Below, in pieces: positions 8,127 to 17,540 of a stretch of 64,000 nucleotides of DNA; positions within the stretch are counted from its first letter, which is position 1; every line of letters begins with the position of its first letter. Position numbers and translations under genes: made by a program. This DNA comes from Pseudomonas multiresinivorans. Lineage in GTDB: Bacteria > Pseudomonadota > Gammaproteobacteria > Pseudomonadales > Pseudomonadaceae. The DNA is taken from the NCBI RefSeq assembly GCF_012971725.1, contig NZ_CP048833.1, positions 3,410,001 to 3,474,000 on the forward strand. The letters are read 5' to 3'. Under the pieces are notes generated by a model, which did no database searches, was not told the DNA's origin, and was given only the letters and a program-made list of their open reading frames with translations.

Positions 8127-10845
8127 AATCCGCGCCACGCTGCGCCTGCAGTTCAATCGCGAGTTCACCCTCGACGACGCCCTTCCCTGGCTGGGCTATT
8201 TCGCCCGCCTGGGGATCAGCCACCTCTACGCCTCCCCCTTGCTGGCCGCGCAACCGGGCTCGATGCATGGCTACGACGCCGTGGACCCGAGCCGCATCAG
8301 CGATGAACTGGGCGGCGACCCGGCGCTGCGGCGGCTGGTGGACGGGCTGCGGCAGCACGGCATGGGCCTGATCGTGGATACCGTGGCCAACCACATGCGC
8401 ATCGGCGACGCCAATCCCTGGTGGCAGGACGTGCTCGAATGGGGGCTGGACAGCCCTTACGCGCATTTCTTCGACATCCGCTGGCACAGCGACGACCCGC
8501 TCCTCGATCAGCAGGTGCTGTTGCCCTGCCTCGGCGAGGACTATGTCGATGAAGTGAGCGGCGGGCGCATCCGCCTGGATTACGACCCCGCCAGCGCGCG
8601 CTTCCTGCTGCGCTATGGCGAACAGCGTTTCCCGGTCTGCCCCGCCAGCTACGGCATGATCCTCTGCCACACCGACTGTCCCGAGCTGCTGGCCCTGGCG
8701 CCACGTTTCGTCGAACTGCACCATCACCCCATGGCCCGCCACCTCGCCCAGAGCCTGTGCCGCCAGGCCGCCACGGCGTTGAGCGACAGTTCGCGGCTGG
8801 AGAACCTGCTGGATTCCTATCGCGCGGACTGGCACAGCCTGCACCGGCTCATCGAGCAGCAGCACTATCGCCTGGCCAACTGGCGCGTGGCGGCCGACGA
8901 CATCAACTGGCGGCGCTTCTTCGACATCAACGAACTGGTCGGCCTGCGCGCCGAACGCCCCGACGTCTTCGAGGCCAGCCACGCCTACCTGCTGAAACTG
9001 ATGGCCGAAGGGCTGATCGATGGTCTGCGCATCGACCACGTGGATGGCCTCGCCGACCCGCGCGGCTATTGCCGGCGCCTGTGGCGCGCCACCCACGGCG
9101 CGCCGGTCTTCGTGGAGAAGATCCTCGCCCCCGGCGAGACCCTCCCGGCGGACTGGAAAGTCCGGGGCAGCACCGGCTATGACTTCATGAATCAGCTTTC
9201 GCTGCTGCAGCACGAAGCGCGCGGCGAGCCGGTGCTTCGCCATCTGTGGCTGGAGTTCAGCGGCCGCCAGGACGGCTTCGCCGAGGAAGTCCGGCAGGCC
9301 CGCGAGCGCGTGCTGAACTCGCTGTTCGCCGGCGACGTCGAAGGCCTCGCCCTGCAGCTCTGGCAGATCGCCCGCTTCGAGCTGGCCAGCCGCGACATTC
9401 CGCTGGGCTCGATCCGGCGCGCGCTGTTCCAGCTGCTCGTCGCCTTCCCGGTCTACCGCACCTATACCCATGCCCTGGGCCGCTCGACGCAGGACCAGCG
9501 CTTCTTCACCCAGGCCCTGGAGCAGGCCCGGCAGCATCTGGAGCCGATGGACCAGCGCACCCTCGGCTGGCTCGACCGCATCCTGGGCAGCGAGCCCCTG
9601 CGCAGCCTGCCGCCGGGGCCATTGCGGCAGCTGCGCAAGCTGGCCCTGGACCGTTTCCAGCAGCTCACCCCGCCTATCGCCGCCAAGTCCCTGGAAGACA
9701 CCGCCTGCTATCGCTCGGCGGCGGCGCTTGGGCGTAACGACGTCGGTTCCGACCCGCAGCAGATGGCGGGAGATGTTGCGGCTTTCCACCGGGCCTGCCA
9801 GGAGCGCCTGCGCGACTTTCCCAACGCCCTGCTTGCCACCGCCACCCACGACCACAAGCGCGGCGAAGACTGCCGCGCCCGCCTGGCAGTGCTCAGCGAG
9901 CGCGCCGAGTGGTTCGCCGAGCAGGCCTGGAACTGGTGGAAACTGGCCGCTCCACTGCGCCGGCAGACCGCCCGCGGCCCCGCGCCCAGTGGCGGCGACG
10001 AGCTGATTCTGTACCAGTGCCTGCTCGGCAGTTGGCCGCTGGAGCTGGCCGCCGATGACGGAGCGGGCCTGCGCCACTACCACCAGCGCATCGAGCAGTG
10101 GCAGCTCAAGGCCATCCGCGAGGCCAAGCTGGACAGCGACTGGAGCTCGCCCAACGAAGCCTACGAGCGGGGCTGCAGCGATTTCCTCGAAGCGCTGCTG
10201 CTCGATGCGCCCGGCTTGCCGTTGCGCCAGGCCATCGCCAGGGCGGCGTCCAGCCTCATGCCTGCCGGCGCGCTGAACGCCCTGGCGCAATGCGTGCTGC
10301 GCAACACCGTGCCGGGTGTGCCCGACCTTTACCAGGGCTGCGAATTCTGGGACTTCAGCCTGGTGGACCCGGACAACCGCCACATCCCCGACTTCCCGGC
10401 CCGCGAAGCGGCCCTGGATGGCCCGCCGGACTGGCCCAGGCTGCTGCGCGACTGGCGCAACGGACAGATCAAGCAGGCCCTGCTGGCCTGCGCCCTCGGT
10501 CTGCGCCAACGCTGGCCGACGCTTTTCGCTGCCGGCGACTACCTGCCGCTGGAGGTGCGCGGCGAGTTTTCCGCCGAGGTGGTGGCCTTCGCCCGCAGCC
10601 ATGCAGGCCAGCATCTGCTGGTGGTGGTACCGCGCTGCGCCGCCGCGTTGCTGGGCCAATCCCCCCTGCCCCTGGTCGATGCGCCAGCCTGGCGGGACAC
10701 CCGCCTGCACCTGCCTTCTTCCCTGGCTGCCATCCGCTGGAGCGGGCTGGCCGGCCCCATCGAACCGCACGACGGGGAGCCGCTGCTGGCCGAGCTGCTG
10801 GCCGAGGTCCCGGTCAACCTGCTGATATCCGGAGGTGAACGATGA
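8119..10845 (+). CDS. treY: Malto-oligosyltrehalose synthase
   Basis: A 908-residue GH13 intramolecular transglucosylase that converts the reducing-end alpha-1,4 bond of maltodextrins to the alpha-1,1 bond of trehalose. The N-terminal RATLRLQFNREFTLDDA and ISHLYASPLLAA blocks are typical of TreY. The nucleophile is in DGLRIDHVDGLADP, the acid/base in VFVEKILAPGE, and the third carboxylate in ATHDHKRGED. I chose the ATG at 8119 because the family-specific N-terminus starts exactly there; the longer frame runs inside malQ. The stop overlaps the DUF2934 gene by ATGA. Confidence 0.95.
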   Translation: MSEIRATLRLQFNREFTLDDALPWLGYFARLGISHLYASPLLAAQPGSMHGYDAVDPSRISDELGGDPALRRLVDGLRQHGMGLIVDTVANHMRIGDANPWWQDVLEWGLDSPYAHFFDIRWHSDDPLLDQQVLLPCLGEDYVDEVSGGRIRLDYDPASARFLLRYGEQRFPVCPASYGMILCHTDCPELLALAPRFVELHHHPMARHLAQSLCRQAATALSDSSRLENLLDSYRADWHSLHRLIEQQHYRLANWRVAADDINWRRFFDINELVGLRAERPDVFEASHAYLLKLMAEGLIDGLRIDHVDGLADPRGYCRRLWRATHGAPVFVEKILAPGETLPADWKVRGSTGYDFMNQLSLLQHEARGEPVLRHLWLEFSGRQDGFAEEVRQARERVLNSLFAGDVEGLALQLWQIARFELASRDIPLGSIRRALFQLLVAFPVYRTYTHALGRSTQDQRFFTQALEQARQHLEPMDQRTLGWLDRILGSEPLRSLPPGPLRQLRKLALDRFQQLTPPIAAKSLEDTACYRSAAALGRNDVGSDPQQMAGDVAAFHRACQERLRDFPNALLATATHDHKRGEDCRARLAVLSERAEWFAEQAWNWWKLAAPLRRQTARGPAPSGGDELILYQCLLGSWPLELAADDGAGLRHYHQRIEQWQLKAIREAKLDSDWSSPNEAYERGCSDFLEALLLDAPGLPLRQAIARAASSLMPAGALNALAQCVLRNTVPGVPDLYQGCEFWDFSLVDPDNRHIPDFPAREAALDGPPDWPRLLRDWRNGQIKQALLACALGLRQRWPTLFAAGDYLPLEVRGEFSAEVVAFARSHAGQHLLVVVPRCAAALLGQSPLPLVDAPAWRDTRLHLPSSLAAIRWSGLAGPIEPHDGEPLLAELLAEVPVNLLISGGER

Positions 10846-11309
10846 ACATCGACGAGCGAAGAGTCCGGGAGCTGGCCCATCAGATCTGGGAGTCCGAAGG
10901 ACGCCCCGACGGCCAGCACGAACGCCACTGGCGCATGGCCCTCAGCCTTGCCGCCGCCGAAGCGGGCAAGTCCGCCCCTGAAAGCGAAGAGCCGGTGCAG
11001 CCGCGCTTCGAGGGTGAGGAGGAGCCGGAAAAGCCGGCAATCCTGCAGGAGCCTCCACGACGCAAGGGCCAACTGCCCAAGGCGACACCCGAGACTCCCG
11101 ACGCGCCGCAAACCGCCGGTGAAACCGTGACACCGACTCCGTCGCCCGCCGAGCGCAGCTCGCCGCCCAAAGCCAGGCCGACCAGGAGCGCGCCGACCGT
11201 CACGCCGACCGACGAGCAGCGCAAGAGCAAGCCTTCCGCCGCCGAGAAGGCCATGCCCAAACCTTCGGGCTTGCGCCCGCCGACATCGAAGCCGTCCCAA
11301 TCCGACTGA
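10842..11309 (+). CDS. DUF2934 domain protein
   Basis: A 155-residue protein of unknown function. The first roughly 45 residues match the DUF2934 pattern: RRVRELAHQIWESEGRP followed by HERHWRMALSLA, two short helices with a conserved W and GRP. The remainder is low-complexity and rich in P, T, S, K and E, probably disordered. It overlaps the treY stop by ATGA and lies 15 bases before glgX, inside the trehalose/glycogen operon. DUF2934 genes are commonly found beside TreY and GlgX, so a scaffold or regulatory role in the complex is possible, but this is inference. Confidence 0.8.
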   Translation: MNIDERRVRELAHQIWESEGRPDGQHERHWRMALSLAAAEAGKSAPESEEPVQPRFEGEEEPEKPAILQEPPRRKGQLPKATPETPDAPQTAGETVTPTPSPAERSSPPKARPTRSAPTVTPTDEQRKSKPSAAEKAMPKPSGLRPPTSKPSQSD

Positions 11310-11324
11310 TCCCTGGAGCCAGCC

Positions 11325-13454
11325 ATGACCCGACGTGCACAGTCCCGCGTTACCGAAGGGCGCCCTTTTCCCCTGGGCGCCACCTGGGACGGCCTGGGCG
11401 TCAATTTCGCGCTGTTCTCCGCCCATGCCACCAGGGTCGAGCTGTGCCTGTTCGATGCGCAGGGCAAGCGCGAACTGGAACGTATCGAGCTGCCCGAATA
11501 CAGCGACGAGATCTGGCACGGCTACCTGCCCGACGCCCATCCCGGGCAGATCTATGGCTACCGCGTGCATGGCCCCTACGAGCCGGACGCCGGCCACCGC
11601 TTCAACCCCAACAAGCTGCTGATCGACCCCTACGCACGGCAACTGGTGGGCGAGCTGCGCTGGTCGGAAACACTGTTCGGCTACACCATCGGCTCGGCGG
11701 ATGCGGACCTGAGTTTCGACGAGCGCGACAGCGCCGCCTACGTGCCCAAGTGCAAGGTCATCGACCCCGCCTTCACCTGGGGCGAGCAGCAGCCGGTGCG
11801 TGTGCCCTGGGATGAAACGGTGATCTACGAGGCCCACCTGCGCGGCCTGAGCATGCGCCACCCGGAGGTGCCCGACCGCCTGCGCGGCACCTGCGCCGGG
11901 CTGATGAACAGCAGCCTGCTGGGGCACCTGCGGCAACTGGGTGTGACCAGCCTCGAACTGCTGCCGGTGCATGGCTTCCTCGACGACAAGCACCTGCTGG
12001 AAAAGGGCATGAGCAACTACTGGGGCTACAACAGCATCGCCTTCTTCGCGCCCCAGGCCCGCTACCTCGCCAGCGGGCATATCAACGAGTTCAAGGAAAT
12101 GGTCGCGCACCTGCACGACGCCGGCATCGAGCTGATCCTCGACGTGGTCTACAACCACACCGCCGAAGGCAACGAGCTCGGCCCGACCCTGTGCATGCGC
12201 GGCATCGACAACATTTCCTACTACCGCCTGCAGGCCGACAATCGCCGTTACTACGTCAACGATTCCGGCACCGGCAACACCCTCGACCTGAGCCACCCTT
12301 GCGTGCTGCAGATGGTCACCGACTCGCTGCGCTACTGGGCCACCGAAATGCGCGTGGACGGCTTCCGCTTCGACCTCGCCTCGATCCTCGGCCGCTATGC
12401 CGACGGTTTCGAAGAGCGCCACAGCTTCCTCGTTGCCTGCCGCCAGGACCCCGTGCTGAGCCACCGCAAGCTGATCGCCGAGCCCTGGGACTGCGGCCCC
12501 GGCGGCTATCAGGTCGGTGGATTCCCGCCGGGCTGGGTGGAATGGAACGACCGTTTCCGCGACACCGTGCGCAGCTTCTGGCGCGGCGACGAAGGCCAGT
12601 TGCCCGACCTCGCCAGGCGCCTCACCGCTTCCGGCGACCTGTACGACCAGCGCGGGCGGCGCCCCTATGCATCGGTCAACTTCATCACCGCCCATGACGG
12701 TTTCACCCTGCGCGACGTGGTCAGCTACAACCACAAGCACAACCAGGCCAACGGCGAGGACAACCGCGACGGCCACGACGACAACCGTTCGTGGAACCAC
12801 GGTGTCGAAGGCCCCACCGACGATGCCGGGATTCGCCGCCTGCGCGTGCAGCAGATGAAGAACCTGCTGGCCACCCTGCTGCTCTCCCAGGGCACGCCGA
12901 TGCTGCTGGCCGGCGACGAGTTCAGCCGCACCCAGCAGGGCAACAACAACGTCTACTGCCAGGACAACGAACTGGGCTGGGTGGATTGGAACCTCGACGA
13001 CGAGGGCCGCGAAATGCTGGCGTTCACCCACCGCCTGATCCGCCTGCGCCAGGCCTATCCGATCCTGCGGCGCGGGCGCTTCCTGGTCGGCGAATACAAC
13101 GAGGAGCTGGGCGTACGCGATGTCACCTGGCTTGCGCCCGAAGGCGAGGAAATGACCGAGGATCATTGGCACGACGCGCAGCGACGCAGCCTGGGCATGC
13201 TCATGGATGGCCGCGCCCAGCCCACCGGCATCCGCCGCAGCGGCGGCGACGCCACCTTGCTGCTGCTGGTCAATGCCGGGCACGAAGGCCTGGATTTCAT
13301 CCTCCCGAAAACCGCACAAGGCCGCGACTGGCAGTTCCTGCTGGACACCGCCGAGCTGCCTCGGGAGCACGAGCACAGCAGGGCGTTCGGTGCCGCCTAC
13401 CCGCTGGGTGCGCGCGCCCTGGCTCTGTTCACCCTGCGTCGCAGCGAGGACTGA
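11325..13454 (+). CDS. glgX: Glycogen debranching enzyme
   Basis: A 709-residue GH13 isoamylase-type enzyme that hydrolyses alpha-1,6 branches of glycogen, giving linear chains for MalQ, TreY and GlgP. The N-terminal CBM48-like domain begins GRPFPLGATWDGLGVNFALF. Catalytic regions are DVVYNHTAEGN, the nucleophile block MRVDGFRFDLAS, the acid/base block LIAEPWDCGPGGYQ, and ITAHDGFTLRD. Length fits the GlgX/TreX group. It follows DUF2934 by 15 bases and is the last glucan enzyme on this strand. A roughly 105-base gap separates it from the DUF72 gene. Confidence 0.95.
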   Translation: MTRRAQSRVTEGRPFPLGATWDGLGVNFALFSAHATRVELCLFDAQGKRELERIELPEYSDEIWHGYLPDAHPGQIYGYRVHGPYEPDAGHRFNPNKLLIDPYARQLVGELRWSETLFGYTIGSADADLSFDERDSAAYVPKCKVIDPAFTWGEQQPVRVPWDETVIYEAHLRGLSMRHPEVPDRLRGTCAGLMNSSLLGHLRQLGVTSLELLPVHGFLDDKHLLEKGMSNYWGYNSIAFFAPQARYLASGHINEFKEMVAHLHDAGIELILDVVYNHTAEGNELGPTLCMRGIDNISYYRLQADNRRYYVNDSGTGNTLDLSHPCVLQMVTDSLRYWATEMRVDGFRFDLASILGRYADGFEERHSFLVACRQDPVLSHRKLIAEPWDCGPGGYQVGGFPPGWVEWNDRFRDTVRSFWRGDEGQLPDLARRLTASGDLYDQRGRRPYASVNFITAHDGFTLRDVVSYNHKHNQANGEDNRDGHDDNRSWNHGVEGPTDDAGIRRLRVQQMKNLLATLLLSQGTPMLLAGDEFSRTQQGNNNVYCQDNELGWVDWNLDDEGREMLAFTHRLIRLRQAYPILRRGRFLVGEYNEELGVRDVTWLAPEGEEMTEDHWHDAQRRSLGMLMDGRAQPTGIRRSGGDATLLLLVNAGHEGLDFILPKTAQGRDWQFLLDTAELPREHEHSRAFGAAYPLGARALALFTLRRSED

Positions 13455-13559
13455 CCGCTGGGCGATCCTGCGGAACGCCGCCCGGCGGCCCCCGGTCGGA
13501 ACTTTCAGGAACCGGGCGTCAGCGAGCCGGAAAAACAACCACCGCCCAAGGAGAACCCG

Positions 13560-14528
13560 ATGCCACCAGCCGCCTCCGCCCAAGCCTCCGCTACCCCGCG
13601 GGCTGAGCCGATGAAGGCCCTGCACATCGGCATTTCCGGCTGGCGCTATGCGCCCTGGCGCGGCGACTTCTACCCGCAGGGGCTGCGCCAGAAGGACGAA
13701 CTGCGCTACGCCTCCCGCGCCTTCAACAGCATCGAGTTGAACGGCTCCTTCTACTCGCTGCAGAAGCCCGAGTATTACCGCCGGTGGGCGCAGGACACGC
13801 CCGAAGGTTTCGTCTTCAGCCTCAAGGGCCCGCGCTACATCACCCACATCAGGCGCCTGCGCGATGCCGAGGAAGGCCTCGCCAACTTCTTCGCCTCCGG
13901 CCCCCTGGAGCTGGGCGAGAAGCTCGGGCCGATACTCTGGCAACTGCCGCCCAGCCTGCAATACGACGAGGACGTAGTGGAAACCTTTCTGGCGCTGTTG
14001 CCGCGCACCAGCGAGGCCGCGCTGGACCTGGCGAAGGCCTCTGCCAGCCGCCGGCCGCCGCACTGGCCTCAGCCGCTGAAGCGGCGCCCGCTGCGTCACG
14101 CCATGGAAGTTCGCCATGTCAGCTTCGCCTGCGCGCAATTCGCCCGGCAGCTGCGTCAGCACGGCGTGGCCCTGGTCTTCGCCGATGCGCCGCGCAAGTG
14201 GCCTTACGGCGAAGACCTCACCGCCAGGGACTTCGTCTACCTGCGCCTGCACGGCGACAAGGAACTCTACGCCAGCGGCTATGGCGACGCCGCCCTCCAG
14301 CGCTGGAGCGAGCGTGTAGCCCGCTGGCGGCGCGGGCTGCAACCCGCCGACGCGGAGCTGTTCGACGGCGCCACCCGCGGCGATCGCCGGCAGCGCGAGG
14401 TGTTCTGCTATTTCGACAACGACATCAAGGTCCGCGCGCCCTATGACGCCAGCAAGCTGATGACGCTGCTCGATCTGCAGCTGACGGGGCGACAGGAACC
14501 CGGCCAAGCGGCGGGAGACTGGGCATGA
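13560..14528 (+). CDS. DUF72 (YecE-like) TIM-barrel protein
   Basis: A 322-residue DUF72 protein. Family blocks are HIGISGWRYAPWRGDFYP at the N-terminus (after about 20 extra residues), FNSIELNGSFYSLQ, FVFSLKGPRYITH, LGPILWQLPP, and C-terminal DFVYLRLHG and CYFDNDIKVRAPYDA. The function of DUF72 proteins is not established; the fold resembles a metal-dependent TIM barrel. The ATG at 13560 has a strong Shine-Dalgarno (AAGGAGAACCCG). A later Met at MKALHIG would also keep the domain. It overlaps the next gene by ATGA, tying it to the ybhP-clsB-ybhN-like trio rather than to glgX. Confidence 0.85.
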   Translation: MPPAASAQASATPRAEPMKALHIGISGWRYAPWRGDFYPQGLRQKDELRYASRAFNSIELNGSFYSLQKPEYYRRWAQDTPEGFVFSLKGPRYITHIRRLRDAEEGLANFFASGPLELGEKLGPILWQLPPSLQYDEDVVETFLALLPRTSEAALDLAKASASRRPPHWPQPLKRRPLRHAMEVRHVSFACAQFARQLRQHGVALVFADAPRKWPYGEDLTARDFVYLRLHGDKELYASGYGDAALQRWSERVARWRRGLQPADAELFDGATRGDRRQREVFCYFDNDIKVRAPYDASKLMTLLDLQLTGRQEPGQAAGDWA

Positions 14529-15307
14529 GCCAGGCCGAGCGTGCTCCTCTGGTACCCGCCGCCGCGCAGGCCAATACGCTGCTGCGGGTGCTCACGGTGA
14601 ACACCCACAAGGGTTTCAACGCCTTCAACCGACGTTTCATCCTCCACGAACTGCGCGATGCGGTACGCGCTACCTCGGCGGACCTGGTGTTTCTCCAGGA
14701 AGTCCACGGCGAACACCAGTTGCATGCCGAACGCCATCCGAACTGGCCGAGCGGGCCGCAGTACGAGTTCCTCGCCGACAGCATGTGGCCGGCCTTCGCC
14801 TACGGCCGCAACGCCGTCTATCCCGAAGGCCACCATGGCAACGCCCTGCTCTCGCGCCTGCCGATCCGCGGCTGGGACAATCGCGATGTCTCCGAGGCCG
14901 GTACCGAGGAACGCGGCCTGCTCCACGCACAGATCGACCTGCCCGGCGAGCGCGCCCTGCATGCGGTGTGTGTGCACCTGGGTCTGCACGAAGCGCAGCG
15001 GCAACGGCAACTGCAGCTGCTCTGCGCCCTGATAGGCGAACTGCCAGCCAACGACCCGGTAGTGGTCGCGGGCGACTTCAATGACTGGCGCTGCCGCGCC
15101 ACCGGCGTTCTGGCCGGCTGCGGCCTGCAGCCGGCATTCCCGGCCAGTGGCGGCGAGCCGCGCAGCTTTCCGGCGCGCTGGCCCCTGCTGCGACTGGACC
15201 GCATCTATGTGCGGCACCTGCGGGTCACCCTGAGCGAGGTGCTCAACCGCAAGCCCTGGCCGCATCTGTCCGATCACCTGCCGCTGCTCGCCGAGGTTTC
15301 GCTATGA
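14525..15307 (+). CDS. Endonuclease/exonuclease/phosphatase family protein (YbhP-like)
   Basis: A 260-residue EEP-fold hydrolase. Motifs are VLTVNTHKGFN, the catalytic glutamate in LVFLQEVHGEH, the NALLSRLPI block, VVVAGDFNDWR, and the terminal histidine in LSDHLPLLAEV. EEP enzymes cleave phosphodiesters in nucleic acids or lipids. The gene overlaps clsB by ATGA. The order EEP protein, ClsB, YbhN is the same as the E. coli ybhP-clsB-ybhN operon as I remember it, so a role in phospholipid metabolism is more likely than DNA repair. No signal peptide is seen. Confidence 0.85.
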   Translation: MSQAERAPLVPAAAQANTLLRVLTVNTHKGFNAFNRRFILHELRDAVRATSADLVFLQEVHGEHQLHAERHPNWPSGPQYEFLADSMWPAFAYGRNAVYPEGHHGNALLSRLPIRGWDNRDVSEAGTEERGLLHAQIDLPGERALHAVCVHLGLHEAQRQRQLQLLCALIGELPANDPVVVAGDFNDWRCRATGVLAGCGLQPAFPASGGEPRSFPARWPLLRLDRIYVRHLRVTLSEVLNRKPWPHLSDHLPLLAEVSL

Positions 15308-16503
15308 ACGAGGTATGGCGCGACGGCAACCGGGTCGAACTGCTGATCAATGGCGAGGATTTCTTCCCCAGCGTCTTTCGCGCCATCGAGCAGGCGCGGC
15401 ACGAGGTGCTGCTGGAAACCTTCATCCTGCGCGACGACAAGGTGGGCCGCGCGCTGCGCCAGGCACTGATCGACGCGGCCAGTCGCGGAGTGCGTGTGGA
15501 AGTGATCGCGGACGGTTACGGCACGCCGGACCTGGACGCGAGCTACCTGGGCGGCCTGCTGGACGCCGGCGTACGCCTGCACCTGTTCGACCCGCAGCCG
15601 CTGCTGCTGGGGATGCGCACCAACCTGTTCCGCCGCCTGCACCGCAAGCACGTGGTGGTCGATGGCGCGCTGGCCTTCGTCGGCGGGATCAACTACTGCG
15701 CCGACCACCTGGCCGACTTCGGCCCCATGGCCAAGCAGGACTACGCAGTGCGCATCGAGGGCCCCGGCGTGGAAGACGTCCGCCGCGCCTGCCTGGAGCT
15801 GCTCAGCCAGTACGGCGACATTCCAGCTGCCGACGCCGTGCATCCTGGCGGCGTGGCCGGCCCGTGCCGAACCTGCCTGGCGATCCGCGACAACCTCTAC
15901 CGCCGCACCGAGATCGAGCAGCACTACCTGCGCGCCATCGGCCAGGCGAAGGAGCGGCTGCTGATCGCCAACGCCTACTTCTTCCCCGGCTACCGCCTGC
16001 TGCGCGCCCTGCGTGATGCAGCCAGGCGCGGGGTCAGGGTACGGCTGATCCTCCAGGGGCTGCCGGACATGCCGCTGGTGCGGCTGTGCAGCAAGCTGCT
16101 CTACGACACCCTGCTGCGCGATGGCGTGGAAATCCATGAGTACTGCGACCGCCCGCTGCACGGCAAGGTCGCGGTGGCGGACCGGCGCTGGGCGACGGTG
16201 GGCTCGAGCAACCTCGACCCGCTGAGCCTGTCGCTGAACCTGGAAGGCAACCTGATGATCGAGGACGGCGACTTCTGTGCTGGGCTGGACGACCACCTGG
16301 AGCAGCTGGCCAACCAGAGTTGCCGCCGTGTCACCCGCCAGTATGCGCGGCGTGGCTACTGGTGGCGGGCGCCGCTGATATTCGCCAGCTTCCACTTCCT
16401 GCGCCACTTCCCGGCGATCGCCGGGCAATTGCCGGCGCACCGGCAGATTCTCAGCCCCGCGAGCCTCGACGAAGAACCCGGCCAGTCGCAGGTGCAGCCA
16501 TGA
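15304..16503 (+). CDS. clsB: Cardiolipin synthase B
   Basis: A 399-residue phospholipase D superfamily enzyme that would condense phosphatidylglycerol (and possibly other lipids) to cardiolipin at the inner membrane. Both HKD motifs are intact: HRKHVVVDGALAFVGGINY in the first half and LHGKVAVADRRWATVGSSN in the second, the latter including the GSSN tail. There are no N-terminal transmembrane helices, as in ClsB rather than ClsA. It overlaps both neighbours by ATGA. Cardiolipin synthesis beside trehalose and glycogen enzymes fits membrane protection during osmotic stress or drying, which is an inference. Confidence 0.92.
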   Translation: MNEVWRDGNRVELLINGEDFFPSVFRAIEQARHEVLLETFILRDDKVGRALRQALIDAASRGVRVEVIADGYGTPDLDASYLGGLLDAGVRLHLFDPQPLLLGMRTNLFRRLHRKHVVVDGALAFVGGINYCADHLADFGPMAKQDYAVRIEGPGVEDVRRACLELLSQYGDIPAADAVHPGGVAGPCRTCLAIRDNLYRRTEIEQHYLRAIGQAKERLLIANAYFFPGYRLLRALRDAARRGVRVRLILQGLPDMPLVRLCSKLLYDTLLRDGVEIHEYCDRPLHGKVAVADRRWATVGSSNLDPLSLSLNLEGNLMIEDGDFCAGLDDHLEQLANQSCRRVTRQYARRGYWWRAPLIFASFHFLRHFPAIAGQLPAHRQILSPASLDEEPGQSQVQP

Positions 16504-17465
16504 ACCGCAAGCGTTTCTGGAAGCGCGCCAACCGCGTTTTCAATATTGCCCTGCTGATCGCCCTGCCGGTGCTGTTGTTCCTGCTGCTGCGCGCCACCGA
16601 CTGGGACGAGGTGTTCCGCCTGCTGCGCGAGTACAAACCAAGCACCCTGGCGCTGGGCATGCTGATTGCCCTTTGCAGCTACGGCATCTTCAGCAGTTTC
16701 GACGTGCTCAGCCGCTTCTATATCGGCCATCCGCTGCCGGTGCGGCGGGTGTTCACCGTGGCCTTCGTCTGCAATGCCTTCAACCTCAACCTCAGCTCCT
16801 GGGTCGGCGCCATCGCCCTGCGCTACCGCCTCTACGGGCGACTGGGCATGAGTACCGGGGACATCACGCGCATCCTCACCTTCAGCCTGATCACCAACTG
16901 GTACGGCTACCTGCTGCTGGCCGGCGGTCTGTTCGTCTGCGGCTTCCCCGACCTGCCGCAGAGCTGGTCCCTCGGCCAGGGTGGCTTGCGTGCCATCGGC
17001 GCACTACTTCTGGTGTTGGGCGCGGCCTACCTGCTGGCCTGCCGCTTTGCCCGCCGCCGCGCCTGGGGCTGGAAGCGCTACCGGCTCAAGCTGCCGAGCT
17101 GGCGGCTGGCCGCCCTGCAGGGCCTTTTCGGAGCCAGCAACTGGTCGATGATGGCGCTGCTGATCTACAGCCTGCTGCCCGCTTCGGCGAGCTACCCGGA
17201 GGTACTGGCGACCCTGATGATCAGCAGCATCGCCGGTGTCGTCCTGCACGTGCCGGCCGGGCTGGGGGTGATTGAGACCGTGTTCATCACCGTGCTGCGC
17301 GACCACTTCTCCCGCGGCGAACTGGTGGCGGCGCTGATCGGGTATCGGCTGCTGTATTTCCTCATACCGCTGCTGCTGGCCTGCGCGATCTACCTGTGGC
17401 TGGAGCGCCATGCGAAGAAGCTCAAGCGTCGAGACGAGCGACGGGAGGCGGCGCGGGCTTCGTGA
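16500..17465 (+). CDS. YbhN/UPF0104 integral membrane protein
   Basis: A 321-residue polytopic protein of the lysylphosphatidylglycerol synthase transmembrane/UPF0104 family, with about seven to eight hydrophobic segments starting at FNIALLIALPVLLFLLL. Family features are the conserved AIALRYRLYG and the HVPAGLGVIETVF segments, the latter also seen in MprF flippase domains. There is no synthase domain, so it may act as a lipid transporter or flippase rather than a lipid-modifying enzyme. The start at 16500 overlaps clsB by ATGA; an open frame inside clsB is ignored. The C-terminal tail is strongly basic (HAKKLKRRDERR). It is the last gene before the REP cluster. Confidence 0.85.
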   Translation: MNRKRFWKRANRVFNIALLIALPVLLFLLLRATDWDEVFRLLREYKPSTLALGMLIALCSYGIFSSFDVLSRFYIGHPLPVRRVFTVAFVCNAFNLNLSSWVGAIALRYRLYGRLGMSTGDITRILTFSLITNWYGYLLLAGGLFVCGFPDLPQSWSLGQGGLRAIGALLLVLGAAYLLACRFARRRAWGWKRYRLKLPSWRLAALQGLFGASNWSMMALLIYSLLPASASYPEVLATLMISSIAGVVLHVPAGLGVIETVFITVLRDHFSRGELVAALIGYRLLYFLIPLLLACAIYLWLERHAKKLKRRDERREAARAS

Positions 17466-17540
17466 CGTCGGTACGATCCGACGATCACTCACCGTGCCTT
17501 TCAATACGCCACGACCCAATGCTCCAGGGAGAGGGGGCTT

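Noticed and set aside
7672..10770. A 1032-codon minus-strand frame opposite malQ and treY
   Set aside because: Same GC-driven shadow effect; catalytic motifs of MalQ and TreY are intact on the plus strand.
10539..14507. A 1322-codon open frame on the minus strand opposite treY, DUF2934, glgX and DUF72
   Set aside because: It is the mirror of well-supported plus-strand enzymes in very GC-rich DNA; its translation is low-complexity (A, G, V, Q repeats) with no recognisable domain.
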